Shown here: in pieces, positions 11,701 through 22,187 of the stretch
Position numbering within the stretch: position 1 is the stretch's first letter
Layout: every line of letters begins with the position of its first letter
Program-made: the position numbers and the translations under genes
NCBI GenBank assembly: GCA_026874595.1
Contig: CM049318.1
Coordinates: 33,627,956-33,691,955 of the forward strand
Origin: Sipunculus nudus
Lineage: Eukaryota > Annelida > Sipuncula > Golfingiida > Sipunculidae
Direction: 5' to 3'
Length of the DNA stretch: 64,000 nucleotides
Notes under the pieces: generated by a model
Databases searched by the model: none
The model's input: the letters and a program-made list of their open reading frames with translations, nothing else
Told to the model about the DNA's origin: nothing

Positions 11701-14700
11701 TAATAATGACTGGTATATGTTTGGTCTTAATAACTCTTAAGAAGAATATATATAAAATACTTATCATAATAATAAATAAAATGTAAGATAATAATATAAT
11801 GATATGCTGTAATAAAATATATTTTTATATCAAGAGAGACAAGTATGGCCTGGTCACATCCAGAATAAATGAAAGCAAAAAAATGATGTAAATATTATGT
11901 CCTTAGTGATCATTCTAGAATTTACAGGTTTTACATGCAATGAACTATGAATATTCAAAAAGTAACATCCAGCAGTTCCGATATTAAGGCCATTCTCTGG
12001 GGTTTGCCCATACAAGCTCCTAATTTTAACCCACAAAAAGTCGGAGTTTAGTGGTGTTTTAATGCAGTGTTTATGTGCACATGTATGATAGTGGTACAAT
12101 GAATCTAAATCCTCAAAAAGATGCTTATGGACCTAATGCATAAAAAGCACTCTTAAGGCAATTTTCACGCATATATGCACATATGCATATAGGCTGACAG
12201 ACACAGGCGAACCCTATAGTTACTATTCATATGAGCAATTTTTTTATATACACACCGGCGAGTGACTGGTACTCTAGTCATGATGATGTTATTTTGACAT
12301 GTACTACTACATACCTGGCTACCTTGACACTTTTAGGGTTGAAGCCCTGTAGAAGATTTAGAAGTTTTTCCATTGTGCGTCCTGTGTCTATGATGTCTTC
12401 CACAACCAGGACATTCTGATAAAAAGAAACTCATTTTAATGACCAAACCAGCATCTAAGGCAAAAAATATGGAAAAACAGAAAAACCATTCAAAATATAT
12501 TATCTTCATCAATAATGGATAACAAATTTATATTTATGTTGATTCAGTTTGAAAAATTTACAAATATCTTAAATCACAATTTTTTTCTTTTACTTTTTTA
12601 CTACCTCCTCTGCAAACTGAAGTCACCCTCAATTAGACCTCAATTCTACTGTAGATTGCTGCATATTTGCTGGGTTAAATTTTTACAATTTTTAATTTTA
12701 CAATGTTTTTCAATTGTTACATTTTGGTGATCTAACAAACAAGTTACCAGAGTATAAGCATTATTACACTAATTAAGTAATATGCACATGAAGATTAACA
12801 ATCTGATGGAGAAAACCCAAGCGAGCAAGGAATAAGTGGAAAAATCTTATTCGTTTAAAGATGAATAGATCTCATATTTTCAATTTCAATCTCTGATTTA
12901 CAGCTTACCTAAATGGTCTGTTATAATTTAGGCAAATGACTTTTTTTTTGCGTTTGCTGACCACTTTGTGTGATGACAATCTGGCACCTGCCTAAACTTT
13001 GGCATTTGGGTTTAGTTTTATAACTTGCAATTCATGAAAATTCTCACCTTTCCATTCAAATTATTCAAATTGTCTCCTCCAATCACTTTTATTTTTCCTG
13101 ATGATTTGTCATCCTAAATTAAATGAAATTCAACTAAATAAAACCGGCAATAATATCACATGTTTAGGTTATCAGTTTGTATCACTGCATATCATGCTAG
13201 TGTGTATAAAATGGGTTCTTTAATGAGAATACATTTTGTGTCATTATATAGTTATTTGTATAAATATGAAATAGCATGTAATATATAACACTATGTAATA
13301 TATAATGTAAGTGGATTCTTGGATGACAGGTTGTATAGCCCAACAGTGTAATCATATAAAATTTTATATAAATATCATATAAATGCAAAAATCAATTACA
13401 AAGTTCTGCTTAAAACTTTGTTTTTGTGAAATGTATGCTTTCATTTAATTCATGCAAGAAAAGTATTTGTTTATTAATTACTTTAATACTGCTTATAAGA
13501 CGCATGGAAAGGTTACAGAATTATTACATATATTAACAAACATGTGGGCCCATATCAGCTTAGGCAATGTACAAGAATGTATACAGTCAGAAATTACATT
13601 TTCATAAACAACTAATTCATTCCAAACTATCAGTCAGTAAAGGTCGACCAAATTTAACTGATGATCGATGATGAAATTTATAGCTGATATTGAACACCAC
13701 TAACCACACATTCAGGGTTGACTTACCACATAACTCTTAAGTCTTATAAAGTCCACGGCCACAGGTACAGACTGTTTTGCATGTCGGTTCAGGGCATTAA
13801 TTTTATCCATAAGATCCCCAAAGAACTTGTAACCACCCTTAAGAACACACAAAGCTACGATGGGTTCGCTGCCGAGATCTTGTTTGATATCTCTGGCAAG
13901 TCGCTCTATTCTAAAATTAAAAATTAAATTTTTCTTATTAAATTTTTAAGACATTTCTCTTATTTGTAAAGTAAATATGATATGTTCTCCTAGAACTTTC
14001 CTGGACAAAAAAAAATATTTTCTAGGAAAACAAATTGGCAAACTGTTTATTCTACAGGCAATGGAATATATATTTACATTCACTATAAATTTAAAAATTA
14101 TTTCTGGTACCACTTTCTTTGAGATGGTAAGCAAAGTTCAACAAATGTTTGTTTAGTGAAAAAGACTGCTGCCAGTAATTAGCTCTTAATGAGTTTGCCA
14201 GGCACTTGAAGACTTTCCAGTGACACTCTGCATATTCCACAATATTTGAAAATATTCTCAAATGAGTCAAAACTCTCCACTTAGATATCAATTCATATTT
14301 TTATCATATTATATGATGTCAATGTAGCATTATGTGTAACTCATTGTCCTAACATAAAGTATATTACTATTATTAGCATAAGCCTGTGTGTTAGTGTGAG
14401 TACAGGATCATATTACTCTTTTATCAAGGCTTAACAAGTTGGCTCATCATTATCAGCATCTGTTATTTATACAAGATTTGATAAGCACTTTGACCTGAGT
14501 GCTTACTAATTTGTACATCTGACCCTCATAAACCAAAACTGTTAGAGTGACCACAGAATGACCTTACCCTTTATATAAATGTCTTATCATTATCAAATGG
14601 ACTGTGACCAATTTTAATCTAAAGCCCTGTCTTCACCCATCTGATAATATCAGATATATGCTTAAGTTCAATGGATGGCCACTGATGGCTCATTAACCTG

Positions 14701-17395
14701 TGCATCCAACAGACTACAAGAAATGTTTGCTAAATAAAGTTTATTTTTAAACATATCACATAAATAAAACTGGCACTAATCCAGAGTTATGGATATATTT
14801 ATTATTTGGATATACTGGACCAGTGATTTAATACTTATTAGGGATGCTGTCTATCATATATTTCTCAATATCCATCCATGTTAAACATTCAAACTTTTAT
14901 TGAATTCAATCACCAATAAAACATCCTGTGTGTAACAAAATCAGTATACAATCTTAATGTATATATATATATCACCATACACAGGCCAAACAGTGGATGC
15001 ATAAATTTTGGTCAAATGCTAAATGTGGTGACCAATGTACACAATATGTCATTTATTATGATATAACATTTTTTAGGGGGGGGGGGGGAGGGGACTGACA
15101 GGCACCTCTCTCACAGAGAGGAATACTTATGAGGGTTGATGAGTTAATTGCTATATTAACAATTTGGTCTATTTTTTTCAGGGGGGAGGGGGGCACTGGT
15201 GTTTATTTTCTTGGGTAAATATTAAAACTTTTAATTTCATCTTAATTTTTATCAGTGCTGCTGAAAGTTTTAGAGTGACAATACTAATATCTAGTATTGC
15301 CTGCATGTTCTTTATAACTTAAATTTACACAAAAGAGTTCCAAATTGACAAAATCAGGTTACAGTGTTAGGTTTTTATGATATTTAAATTTAAGCTTTAA
15401 ATTTATTCCTAACAAGTTTCTGTACATATTGAAAGATTCAACTGTATATATATATTAATTCCTCAGGCTGTTAGAATAACTAGTTGAAGATAAGTACATA
15501 ATGTCTTACCGATCTTGAATGAATCCATATGGGATCAGAACACTTTCCAGATCATTTTCATAATGCTTTGGTATACAAAACTGGTCCAGTGAGTAGCCCT
15601 GGAAGTCATCTTCTATCTGTGGAGAAGGAAAAAATTATCTTAACTGGAAATCTTCATCCTAAGGAATGCAAGCCTCTGCCATGTGGGTGGTCCCTATTTT
15701 GGGATGTTCCCAAAAGTGTGTTTGTATTCACTTATTCAGCCCATTTTCAAAGGTTCATAATTGCAGAAGTGCCTGTGCATTTGTGAATATTCCTTGATGA
15801 CATTACTGAATCCAGATCATGAGCTGGATCTACACCAAAATCTATTTTGATTCTCCATTGAGTCATTGACCCATTCCCAAGGGAAAATGCCCCAACAATC
15901 TCATGACATCACGAGATTCTGTTCATGACTGTGTGATATTGTGATTCAAACACATACAGGGTCACAGGCATGAACTGGGATGAACACATGTGGGGGGCTA
16001 GCCCATAGCTTTTGTGCTCTCTCCTTACGCTTCAGTTCCCTCCGCTGAGACAGCCATAGTACGAGGTGTTTGAAAACTGGAGACATGCCACTGGACAATA
16101 AAACAATCTCCCAGCTAAAAATGTGTCATATATAAGGGTACAAACATATTTGTATCATATGGTAACATAACATACCTTTTTTAAAATCGTCATGTCCATT
16201 AAACAGTTGAATCAGGTAGGTCTTTTTCTCAAGCAGTAAAAACAAGCATGTCTGGACTCTGGAGGGGATTTCCCTGGGGTTCCCCAACATAAAAATTCAT
16301 ACCCATTGTCAACCTCCAGCGCAGAGTCAAGATATGTTGTTTTTTCCTTAACATTCATGATAAGTTTCTTTATGAATGATGCATCTATTTTGCACCAAGG
16401 AAGTTAAAATATTAACATAATAGTACACAGGCCTAAAGCCTTATACAGGACTGCCACCAAATGCAAGATGTCTACCGGGGCTATAAATGCTTCAATTCTC
16501 TCTGGACAAATACTATCAGTTGTTGATGTTACAGGTGCTTCATGTTTTCCAGAATTGTTATTTTTTATTACAGGCCTTACAACATTATGTGAACATTGGT
16601 TTGCTAAAACCATAAGAAATATTTTTATTTAATTTTCTTTCTAAGAGTAACAGATCGTATCGTGCTATAACCCCAGTTAGCCCTTTGGTGGGCCGGCGAC
16701 GCAACAGAAACCTGTTGCGTCGACGTCAGCGGCTAGGCTGAGAAGAGAACAGTAATGTTTTCTAGTGGTCAAATATACAGTACACATAGATGTACTGAAC
16801 ATTAATCAATGGATATATGTTAAATCTCACAGTTGTGTATGGAATGTTATAATCACAGTTAACTGCAGGTGCAATCTATGGACTCCACAATGCGTCAGTC
16901 ACTGAAAAAAAAGCAATTGAGGAGTTCATTCTTATGGGCTACATATGGGGCAGGTATCCATGGAATGGATACATATGCTGCATTATTACATGCAGTTAGT
17001 ATAGGGGGCCTACTGGGACCTTCTCAGGCTGACTAATGCAATAATCAATATAATATCTGACTTATTTGTATAATGAACATCACCACTGAACAAATCTGAG
17101 ACACATTTTGGTTGTCAGCATTCATGAAGAGTTTAGAAGGCCCATCATGGTATTAGAGGTAAAAGTATGGCACTGATGCCATGGTTAGTAATATATCATG
17201 TATATTGGTATAGCCCCATCACTCATTGAAGCATGACAGGCCTATCAATTCTATGAAAATATTTGACCGCTTTCTATAATCAGACAGTGTCGCCCAGCCC
17301 TCTTGTTCCTCCGTGAAAACCATGTAAATACCCAAGCAATAAAGTTACATAACTGACTCTTCAGTACTTACGGTTATAAATGAACTGGAGCTCAT
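8705..17395 (-). CDS. HPRT1: Hypoxanthine-guanine phosphoribosyltransferase (HPRT), 8 coding exons
   Basis: Cytosolic purine-salvage enzyme that joins hypoxanthine or guanine to PRPP, making IMP or GMP. Coding exons in transcript order: 17395-17372, 15616-15510, 13910-13727, 13113-13048, 12415-12315, 11580-11534, 10390-10314, 8770-8705. All have GT-AG boundaries and total 672 nt, or 223 residues. Visible family signatures are [12 protein letters not shown] (exon 2), [11 protein letters not shown] (exon 3), the PRPP-binding [12 protein letters not shown] (residues 131-142), [12 protein letters not shown] and [17 protein letters not shown]. Exon lengths 107, 184, 66, 47 and 77 match those I recall for human exons 2, 3, 4, 7 and 8. 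The 101-nt exon equals human exons 5+6 (18+83) fused. An in-frame ATG at 17407-17405 would add four residues (MSGK). The C-terminus extends slightly beyond the vertebrate end. NOM1 lies divergently upstream. Confidence 0.97.
8785..9178. repeat. degenerate minisatellite in last HPRT intron
   Basis: A diverged repeat of about 40 nt recurs roughly nine times. Its core reads GACTTACTGCATACCTCT followed by a variant of GTAGTGTAATCCTATGA. Related units reappear at about 9940-10050 beyond the 9.18-9.83 kb element, which suggests that element inserted into an older array. On the HPRT-sense (minus) strand the core contains GTATGC and GTAAGTC, which resemble 5' splice sites. Confidence 0.6.
9179..9830 (+). 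repeat. two-unit repeat with (GGAC)n and hairpin tail
   Basis: Two diverged units begin with GACCATCAGTGATGTAG at about 9180 and 9519. Both contain TACTATTCTGGGGGGTACTT. The second unit ends in a GGAC/AGACGG-rich stretch (9731-9775). Its terminal hairpin is AGCTCAGATGACT (9793-9805), TAC, then AGTCAGCTGAGCT (9809-9821), with one mismatch in the stem. The 103-codon open frame at 9559-9870 is repeat sequence, not a gene. It sits in the last HPRT intron, antisense to the gene. Confidence 0.7.
10731..11298. mobile_element. 568-bp MITE, copy 1, in HPRT intron
   Basis: The element begins ATTGACCTATCC (10731-10742) and ends GGATAGGTCAAT (11287-11298), perfect 12-nt terminal inverted repeats. It contains a 20-nt perfect palindrome TTTGACAGAGCTCTGTCAAA at 10876-10895. 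A second full copy lies in opposite orientation at about 21485-22073. It has no coding capacity. It sits between HPRT coding exons 7 and 8 of this gene. No target-site duplication is convincing, so the superfamily is left open. Confidence 0.8.
15655..15800 (+). repeat. short dispersed repeat, copy 1
   Basis: This resembles 32090-32240 in NOM1. Shared blocks in order include AAGGAATGCAAGCCTCTG, GTGGGT, a run ending TGGGATG, ACTTATT, and CAGGTTCAT/AAGGTTCAT followed by TGTGAATATT or GGTGAATATT. It lies in HPRT intron 1 just upstream of exon 2 in transcript orientation, antisense to the gene. Confidence 0.6.
16698..16721. other. GC-rich hairpin in HPRT intron 1
   Basis: GACGCAACAG (16698-16707), loop AAAC, then CTGTTGCGTC (16712-16721): a perfect 10-bp inverted repeat in a CpG-rich island (about 16680-16740) within AT-rich intron DNA. 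It could be the end of a mobile element or a structural element. Confidence 0.5.
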
Positions 17396-17407
17396 TTTTC
17401 CCGACAT

Positions 17408-17560
17408 CACAGACAGCCAGCTACTGTCACATGTGCTCCTCTCGAAGAGTCGATTGTCACTCAGCTGAACGGACGAGTTGTGGTTACTAATGCTAATCAA
17501 CTCGTCCCGCGGCCAACTCGCGTGGCATCACATCGTTAGTGTCTCCAACAGACACCAGAT
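17408..17560 (-). promoter_or_regulatory. HPRT promoter / 5' UTR region
   Basis: This is CpG-enriched relative to the flanks and has no TATA box at a plausible distance from the HPRT start. It contains an inverted repeat: GGACGAGTTG (17471-17480) and CAACTCGTCC (17498-17507), with a 17-nt spacer, plus a third partial CCAACTCG at 17513-17520. Promoter function is inferred from its position upstream of the first HPRT exon. Confidence 0.4.
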
Positions 17561-17835
17561 GCCGCCACCGCCAGCTAACGGTACCAGTGAGCTTAGATGA
17601 CTCTATAAGCTCTCTGACGGTACCCACAGAACATTCGAGTCCATCTGCTTTTCAGGATATCTCGCCCACTTCAAAATGGACTACAGAACAATATCGTCCG
17701 CTTAATACATATTTAGAGGCATTAATACCAACTCGACTGTACTGATTGGTCCTCCACACACGCAATGAGGACAAAAACTGGTGGCGGACATTAATGAATG
17801 AAGAAATTATAATTTATAAAAAAAAAAAAACTACT

Positions 17836-18045
17836 GTTTTCTCAAGAAACCATCAATGCCAACCCCCCCCCCCCGCCAGCCTACGGGCCTGTTATTTTAA
17901 TTTCCAGAAAGAAACTTTGAAGCGGCTTGAGTCCAAAATCAGTAATTTGTACTGAAAATCAAAATAAAAGATGTGGATCTTCAAATTCGCGCCTGAAAAA
18001 AATTATTATTATTATTAATATTTTTAATGTAATTATAATTATAAA

Positions 18046-18093
<48 letters not shown>

Positions 18094-18210
18094 CATTATT
18101 ATTATTTTTATTATAATTATTCGGGTTCGACGGTTTCTTGAGAATTATAATTATAATAATAATAATAATAATAATGATAATTCGGGTTCGACGGTTTCTT
18201 GAGAATTATT
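17836..18210. repeat. (ATT)n microsatellite with flanking repeated motif
   Basis: Long ATT/TTA trinucleotide tracts run from about 17998 to 18180. Two direct copies of TTCGGGTTCGACGGTTTCTT followed by GAGAATTA occur at about 18119 and 18181. An inverted partial match, TTCTCAAGAAACCATC, lies at 17839-17854. The arrangement may be the remains of a small element that captured or seeded the microsatellite. A 12-nt C run lies at 17863-17874. Confidence 0.7.
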
Positions 18211-18529
18211 ATTTGCATTTTTATTTGCATTATTATATGCATTTGCATTATTTGCATTAAATGCCTACACGTCTTCAATTCGAAGGGCTAATTCATTATA
18301 TCCCACATGCAGCAGCCACTATTCACTCCCTTCGTTCGCTCTGGCGGGAGCATATGCAACCAAATAAGACCTATTACTTAACTAGATAACATGCACGCTC
18401 AGTAATAATAAAAATTATAATAATAATAATTTTTTACATGTGTCACCCAAGTTCTCTCCCTCTCACCCACACTAAGAATTTTCATGACTAAATTTACTCC
18501 TATTAAATTACAGGTCATATTACGCGTTC

Positions 18530-18567
18530 ACTTTGTTCCCGCTTCATTAATGAAACGGGAACAAAGT
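18530..18567. other. 38-bp near-perfect palindrome
   Basis: ACTTTGTTCCCG, C, TTCATTAATGAA, A, CGGGAACAAAGT. Both arms pair over their whole length except one C/A position on each side of the centre. It lies in the HPRT-NOM1 intergenic region with no associated open frame. Confidence 0.75.
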
Positions 18568-18599
18568 AATAGGGTGATAGGACATATTATTTAATAAGA

Positions 18600-19935
18600 A
18601 TATGTTAAATTCACAATATCTTACATCAAACAAATTGAATTCAAAATTTTATATCGCTCTGTATAGTTTATGCCTAATTATTTCAAATAAGTGTTATTAT
18701 TTTAATAATTATCATGACTATTTTGTGATCATGTAACCACAGTGTTTTCTACATTCATATCGCGGGTCATTTTTGTGAATTTAGGACTGAGTATGACTTT
18801 GTGAAAGTATGACTTCACCATGGGATCATTGAGGAAGCAATCATGCAGTTGTTTAAGTATGATATGACTAACTTTTGTCTCTCTGGTGGAGTCAGTACTG
18901 AATAACGATTAATGACCAAAAGCGTAGGTACAGCGCCTCAATTTTTTGCATTTAATAAGGTTAATTAAAGCTGATAGGAAGCTTAATTGCTATCATAAAA
19001 TTTGGAGTGCAAACATATGATACAGCTTAAGTTCACGGATTACGTTTATCATTGCGCTGTATAGGTTGGCCTTAACGTTACCAAGGAAGTAATATATCTA
19101 GAATGGATCCGAATTCTGACTCCTGACAGTCAAATCCTGTAATAAAGACGCACTGAATAATCATGTTGACCTCAATATTGTGCGCTACTGTCTATTTGGA
19201 GGTGTCATGCGCAGCACTGGCGCCGCCACTGGTCCAGCCATATAATCCCCATATTTCCCCTTACGACCAACAAACTGAAGAGCCTCTTAATCATATTTAT
19301 TTACAATGAATATCATAGCGATTCAACCAAAAATGTTCTGAGTATTTATATTCCATATATAATTTGAGAAAAGTTTTTCTAACAAATGCGGAATCGAATT
19401 AGCAGTGATGATCGCTTAGATTAAAAATTTATATCATGTCTTAATTGGTTTGCCCTGAAATGCATCAGTTCCGTTTTTTGTTTAGACGACAGGGCAAGAG
19501 ATTATACCCGTGCTATGAGATCCGACAAAGTAGGAATTTTCATTTGTTCCTAGCACTGGGGTTTAAAAAGCGACAAAGCTTGCTGTAATTAATAAGATTC
19601 CAATATCATTTATATGCAGCTTTATTTATTTATTTTTTAAGTGGCAGGTATTAGTAAGCTGAAAAAGTAATCAAGGATTTCGTATAATATATGAAATTGT
19701 CAATTATAGAACAAACAGAGAGACTAAAATTAAATGCATTTTAACATGCCAGTCTAGATCAGTGACCTAATCTTATATATACACCGATTGTGTTCTTTGT
19801 CATAGAAAACGGAGATTAAAATTGATAAATTTCTCAAAGTTCATCCACACAAATCATATTCACGTTTTTTCTTGTCTTCTTCAATTTATCGCTTTTCCTT
19901 ATGGGGAAACAAATGATTAATTGATTAATAAATAA

Positions 19936-19978
<43 letters not shown>

Positions 19979-20973
19979 CATTGATTCATTCATTCATTCA
20001 TTCATATATTCATCCATTAACGTTTCAATCATGATGTAATAAAACTTATTATATTATTCTCATGAATTTACTACTTTCACATTTGGAATAATCTTTTAAA
20101 AAGGGTGTGATATTTTTGAGTAGGGGTTGGTGGGTGTGAAGAGTTGGACGTTATTTGACAGGGGCATGCATTCGAAGTCGATGGGATTTCCAAGGGGCGG
20201 ACAGCACAAGATTGTATCCAGTGCAATCTATCGGATGTAAAAGTGGCCTCACACATCGGTAGATGGCGCCACAAACCATGTGGGTTCAATTGGGCGATAA
20301 TAGGAAACTTTGGTCACGCCTTGGCTAGTGGCAGATGAGAGTTTGATGTCAACACTTATCTTCGCATTTACTAGTAGGTTTGTGTGAATAAGTTATATTC
20401 AGTAATTACCAGCAAAAACAACAAGTTAATCCTCAATCTCCAGTAACTTCCATAAACTTGGTCAATCAACCAATAATAGTCTGATACTGTGATAGTGAAA
20501 ATCAACTTGAATGTGACTAAGTCTAAGAGTAAGACTAAGGGTTAGTAAGGCTAAGCTACCAAGTAAACAGGTAAAATATAAGAACTGAGAATAGATTTAA
20601 TCATAAAATGTATGAGCATCAGCTGAAGGACCCTTGCACTATGAAATAACATTATTTGACCGAGTCCTATTTAAACATAAGCCTTCTTTTGAATTAAGGA
20701 ATATTTAAAAAAAAAAAGATCTTTCCTGTTACCTAATATTGGGAAATGTATTGCTTCTTGTAACACATATGTATATTATATTATTCAATGATTTACTGTA
20801 AATAGTATTATTAGGCTGTCAATCTGCACACTCTTGTATCCTGGCAAATATAATATTAATATTGGCATAAATAGTTTTCAGCCTGAGTAGACTAAGAGTA
20901 AGAATAATACACATTCCCTTACACTAGCATTACTCCAAGCTCAACTGATAAATATTGCTTGTTGGTAACTTTT
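18600..20973. other. intergenic region, tetranucleotide repeat
   Basis: No gene was recognised. A (TTGA)n tract changing to (TTCA)n runs from about 19936 to 20005. The rest is unremarkable AT-rich DNA between the divergent HPRT and NOM1 genes. Confidence 0.5.
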
Positions 20974-21435
20974 AGGGCTGTAACAATGCATCGAATAATT
21001 GATGCATTGAACTGAAGCCAGTCATTAATCGATAATCGAATCAGGCATGAAAAAATTAATTAATTTCAATTATTGAATTTTATTCATTTTCTTACCTCTT
21101 TACTCTCTAGATCTTACCTAGGAACTGTTAAACAAGCGTACATGATGAAGTAGCACTGTTAATAGTGTTATGTAACAAAGAAAGTCACCTTATATCCTTC
21201 ATTATATGTTAGCACAATAATGCATGAGAAGATTTTAATATTACTTGGTCTGCAATTCTCAAGTCTATAATAATCTTAATCTTATAGCATCATATGGGAT
21301 GAAAACTTTTAGTAGATATACGTCTCTGACAGAATATTTTGAAGGTATACAATGATTGAATCGAGAATTGAATCAAAAGGTAATAATCGATAATCAAATT
21401 GAATCAAAGACCCCTTAGCAATTCAAAGGCCTAGT
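20974..21435 (+). mobile_element. hAT-like MITE remnant
   Basis: It starts AGGGCTGTAACAATGCATCG and contains repeated ATCGATAATCGAATC-type strings near 21031 and 21381. That style is common in non-autonomous hAT elements of aquatic animals. A clear matching right terminus is not visible, so it is probably truncated or diverged. The family call is inference from these strings. Confidence 0.4.
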
Positions 21436-21484
21436 ACCTTTGGTAAATAAGATGCCACCTATCACACCTATCACATAGTGACCA

Positions 21485-22073
21485 ATTTACTTATCCACCA
21501 CAGCTCAAATGCTCTGCCCTTTTAACCTTATTATTATAATGAGCCCCCAAAATGCTCTTACACAGAAGGTCTTCTTTGCCCATGGTAGGGACAGCTGCTC
21601 ATAACATAATAATGACTTCACAAAGGTCGATGACGTATGACGTTTTATTGACTGATGTCATCAACTGGTAACGCTGTCCTGCATTGTTAAATATATATCG
21701 CAGTCATTGTGAACTGTGTTGCAATATCTTGGATTATTTGTCTCATACAAATTATGCGTCAGATGAGACACTATTATTTACTCTGTTGTCGTAAGATTTG
21801 GCTCCTGCAACCTATACCCTCGTACTTTTATTCTGTCTCCTTTGTATAAAAAAAAAAATTCCTGGTAAACATGCTGACATGGGTACAGGTACAGACTACA
21901 CGTGTTCTGTTTGACAGAGCTCTGTCAAATTATGTAAATTTTGTTTTTGTTGGATGATTGACTCTTTACAATGTTTACATTCACCTGATTGGTTGCTTGT
22001 TAGTCTGATGCTTATGATTATTCATTGAATGAATACGTGATTAATGTTACATAGAATTCATGGATAGGTCAAT
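21485..22073. mobile_element. ~590-bp MITE, copy 2, upstream of NOM1
   Basis: Reverse-complement copy of the 10731-11298 element. Its right end is GGATAGGTCAAT (22062-22073). The left end is diverged (ATTTACTTATCCACC near 21486). The internal 20-nt palindrome TTTGACAGAGCTCTGTCAAA is conserved at 21910-21929. The element ends about 45 bp before the NOM1 TATA-like box and 115 bp before its ATG, so it could contribute promoter sequence. Confidence 0.8.
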
Positions 22074-22117
22074 CCTGGCCACTTATACTAGGCACTGGGG
22101 TCTGAATACTTGCGCTG

Positions 22118-22124
22118 TATAAAA
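22118..22124 (+). promoter_or_regulatory. TATA-like box of NOM1
   Basis: TATAAAA lies 64-70 nt upstream of the NOM1 ATG, at a distance that would give a short 5' UTR. A TTTCAG at 22166-22171 could instead be a 3' splice site of an upstream non-coding exon. In AT-rich DNA the motif alone is weak evidence. Confidence 0.3.
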
Positions 22125-22187
22125 GACAATAGTTCCTCTTATTGTGAACTCGATGTATATAATATATTTCAGCTCAGTGTGGCGACC

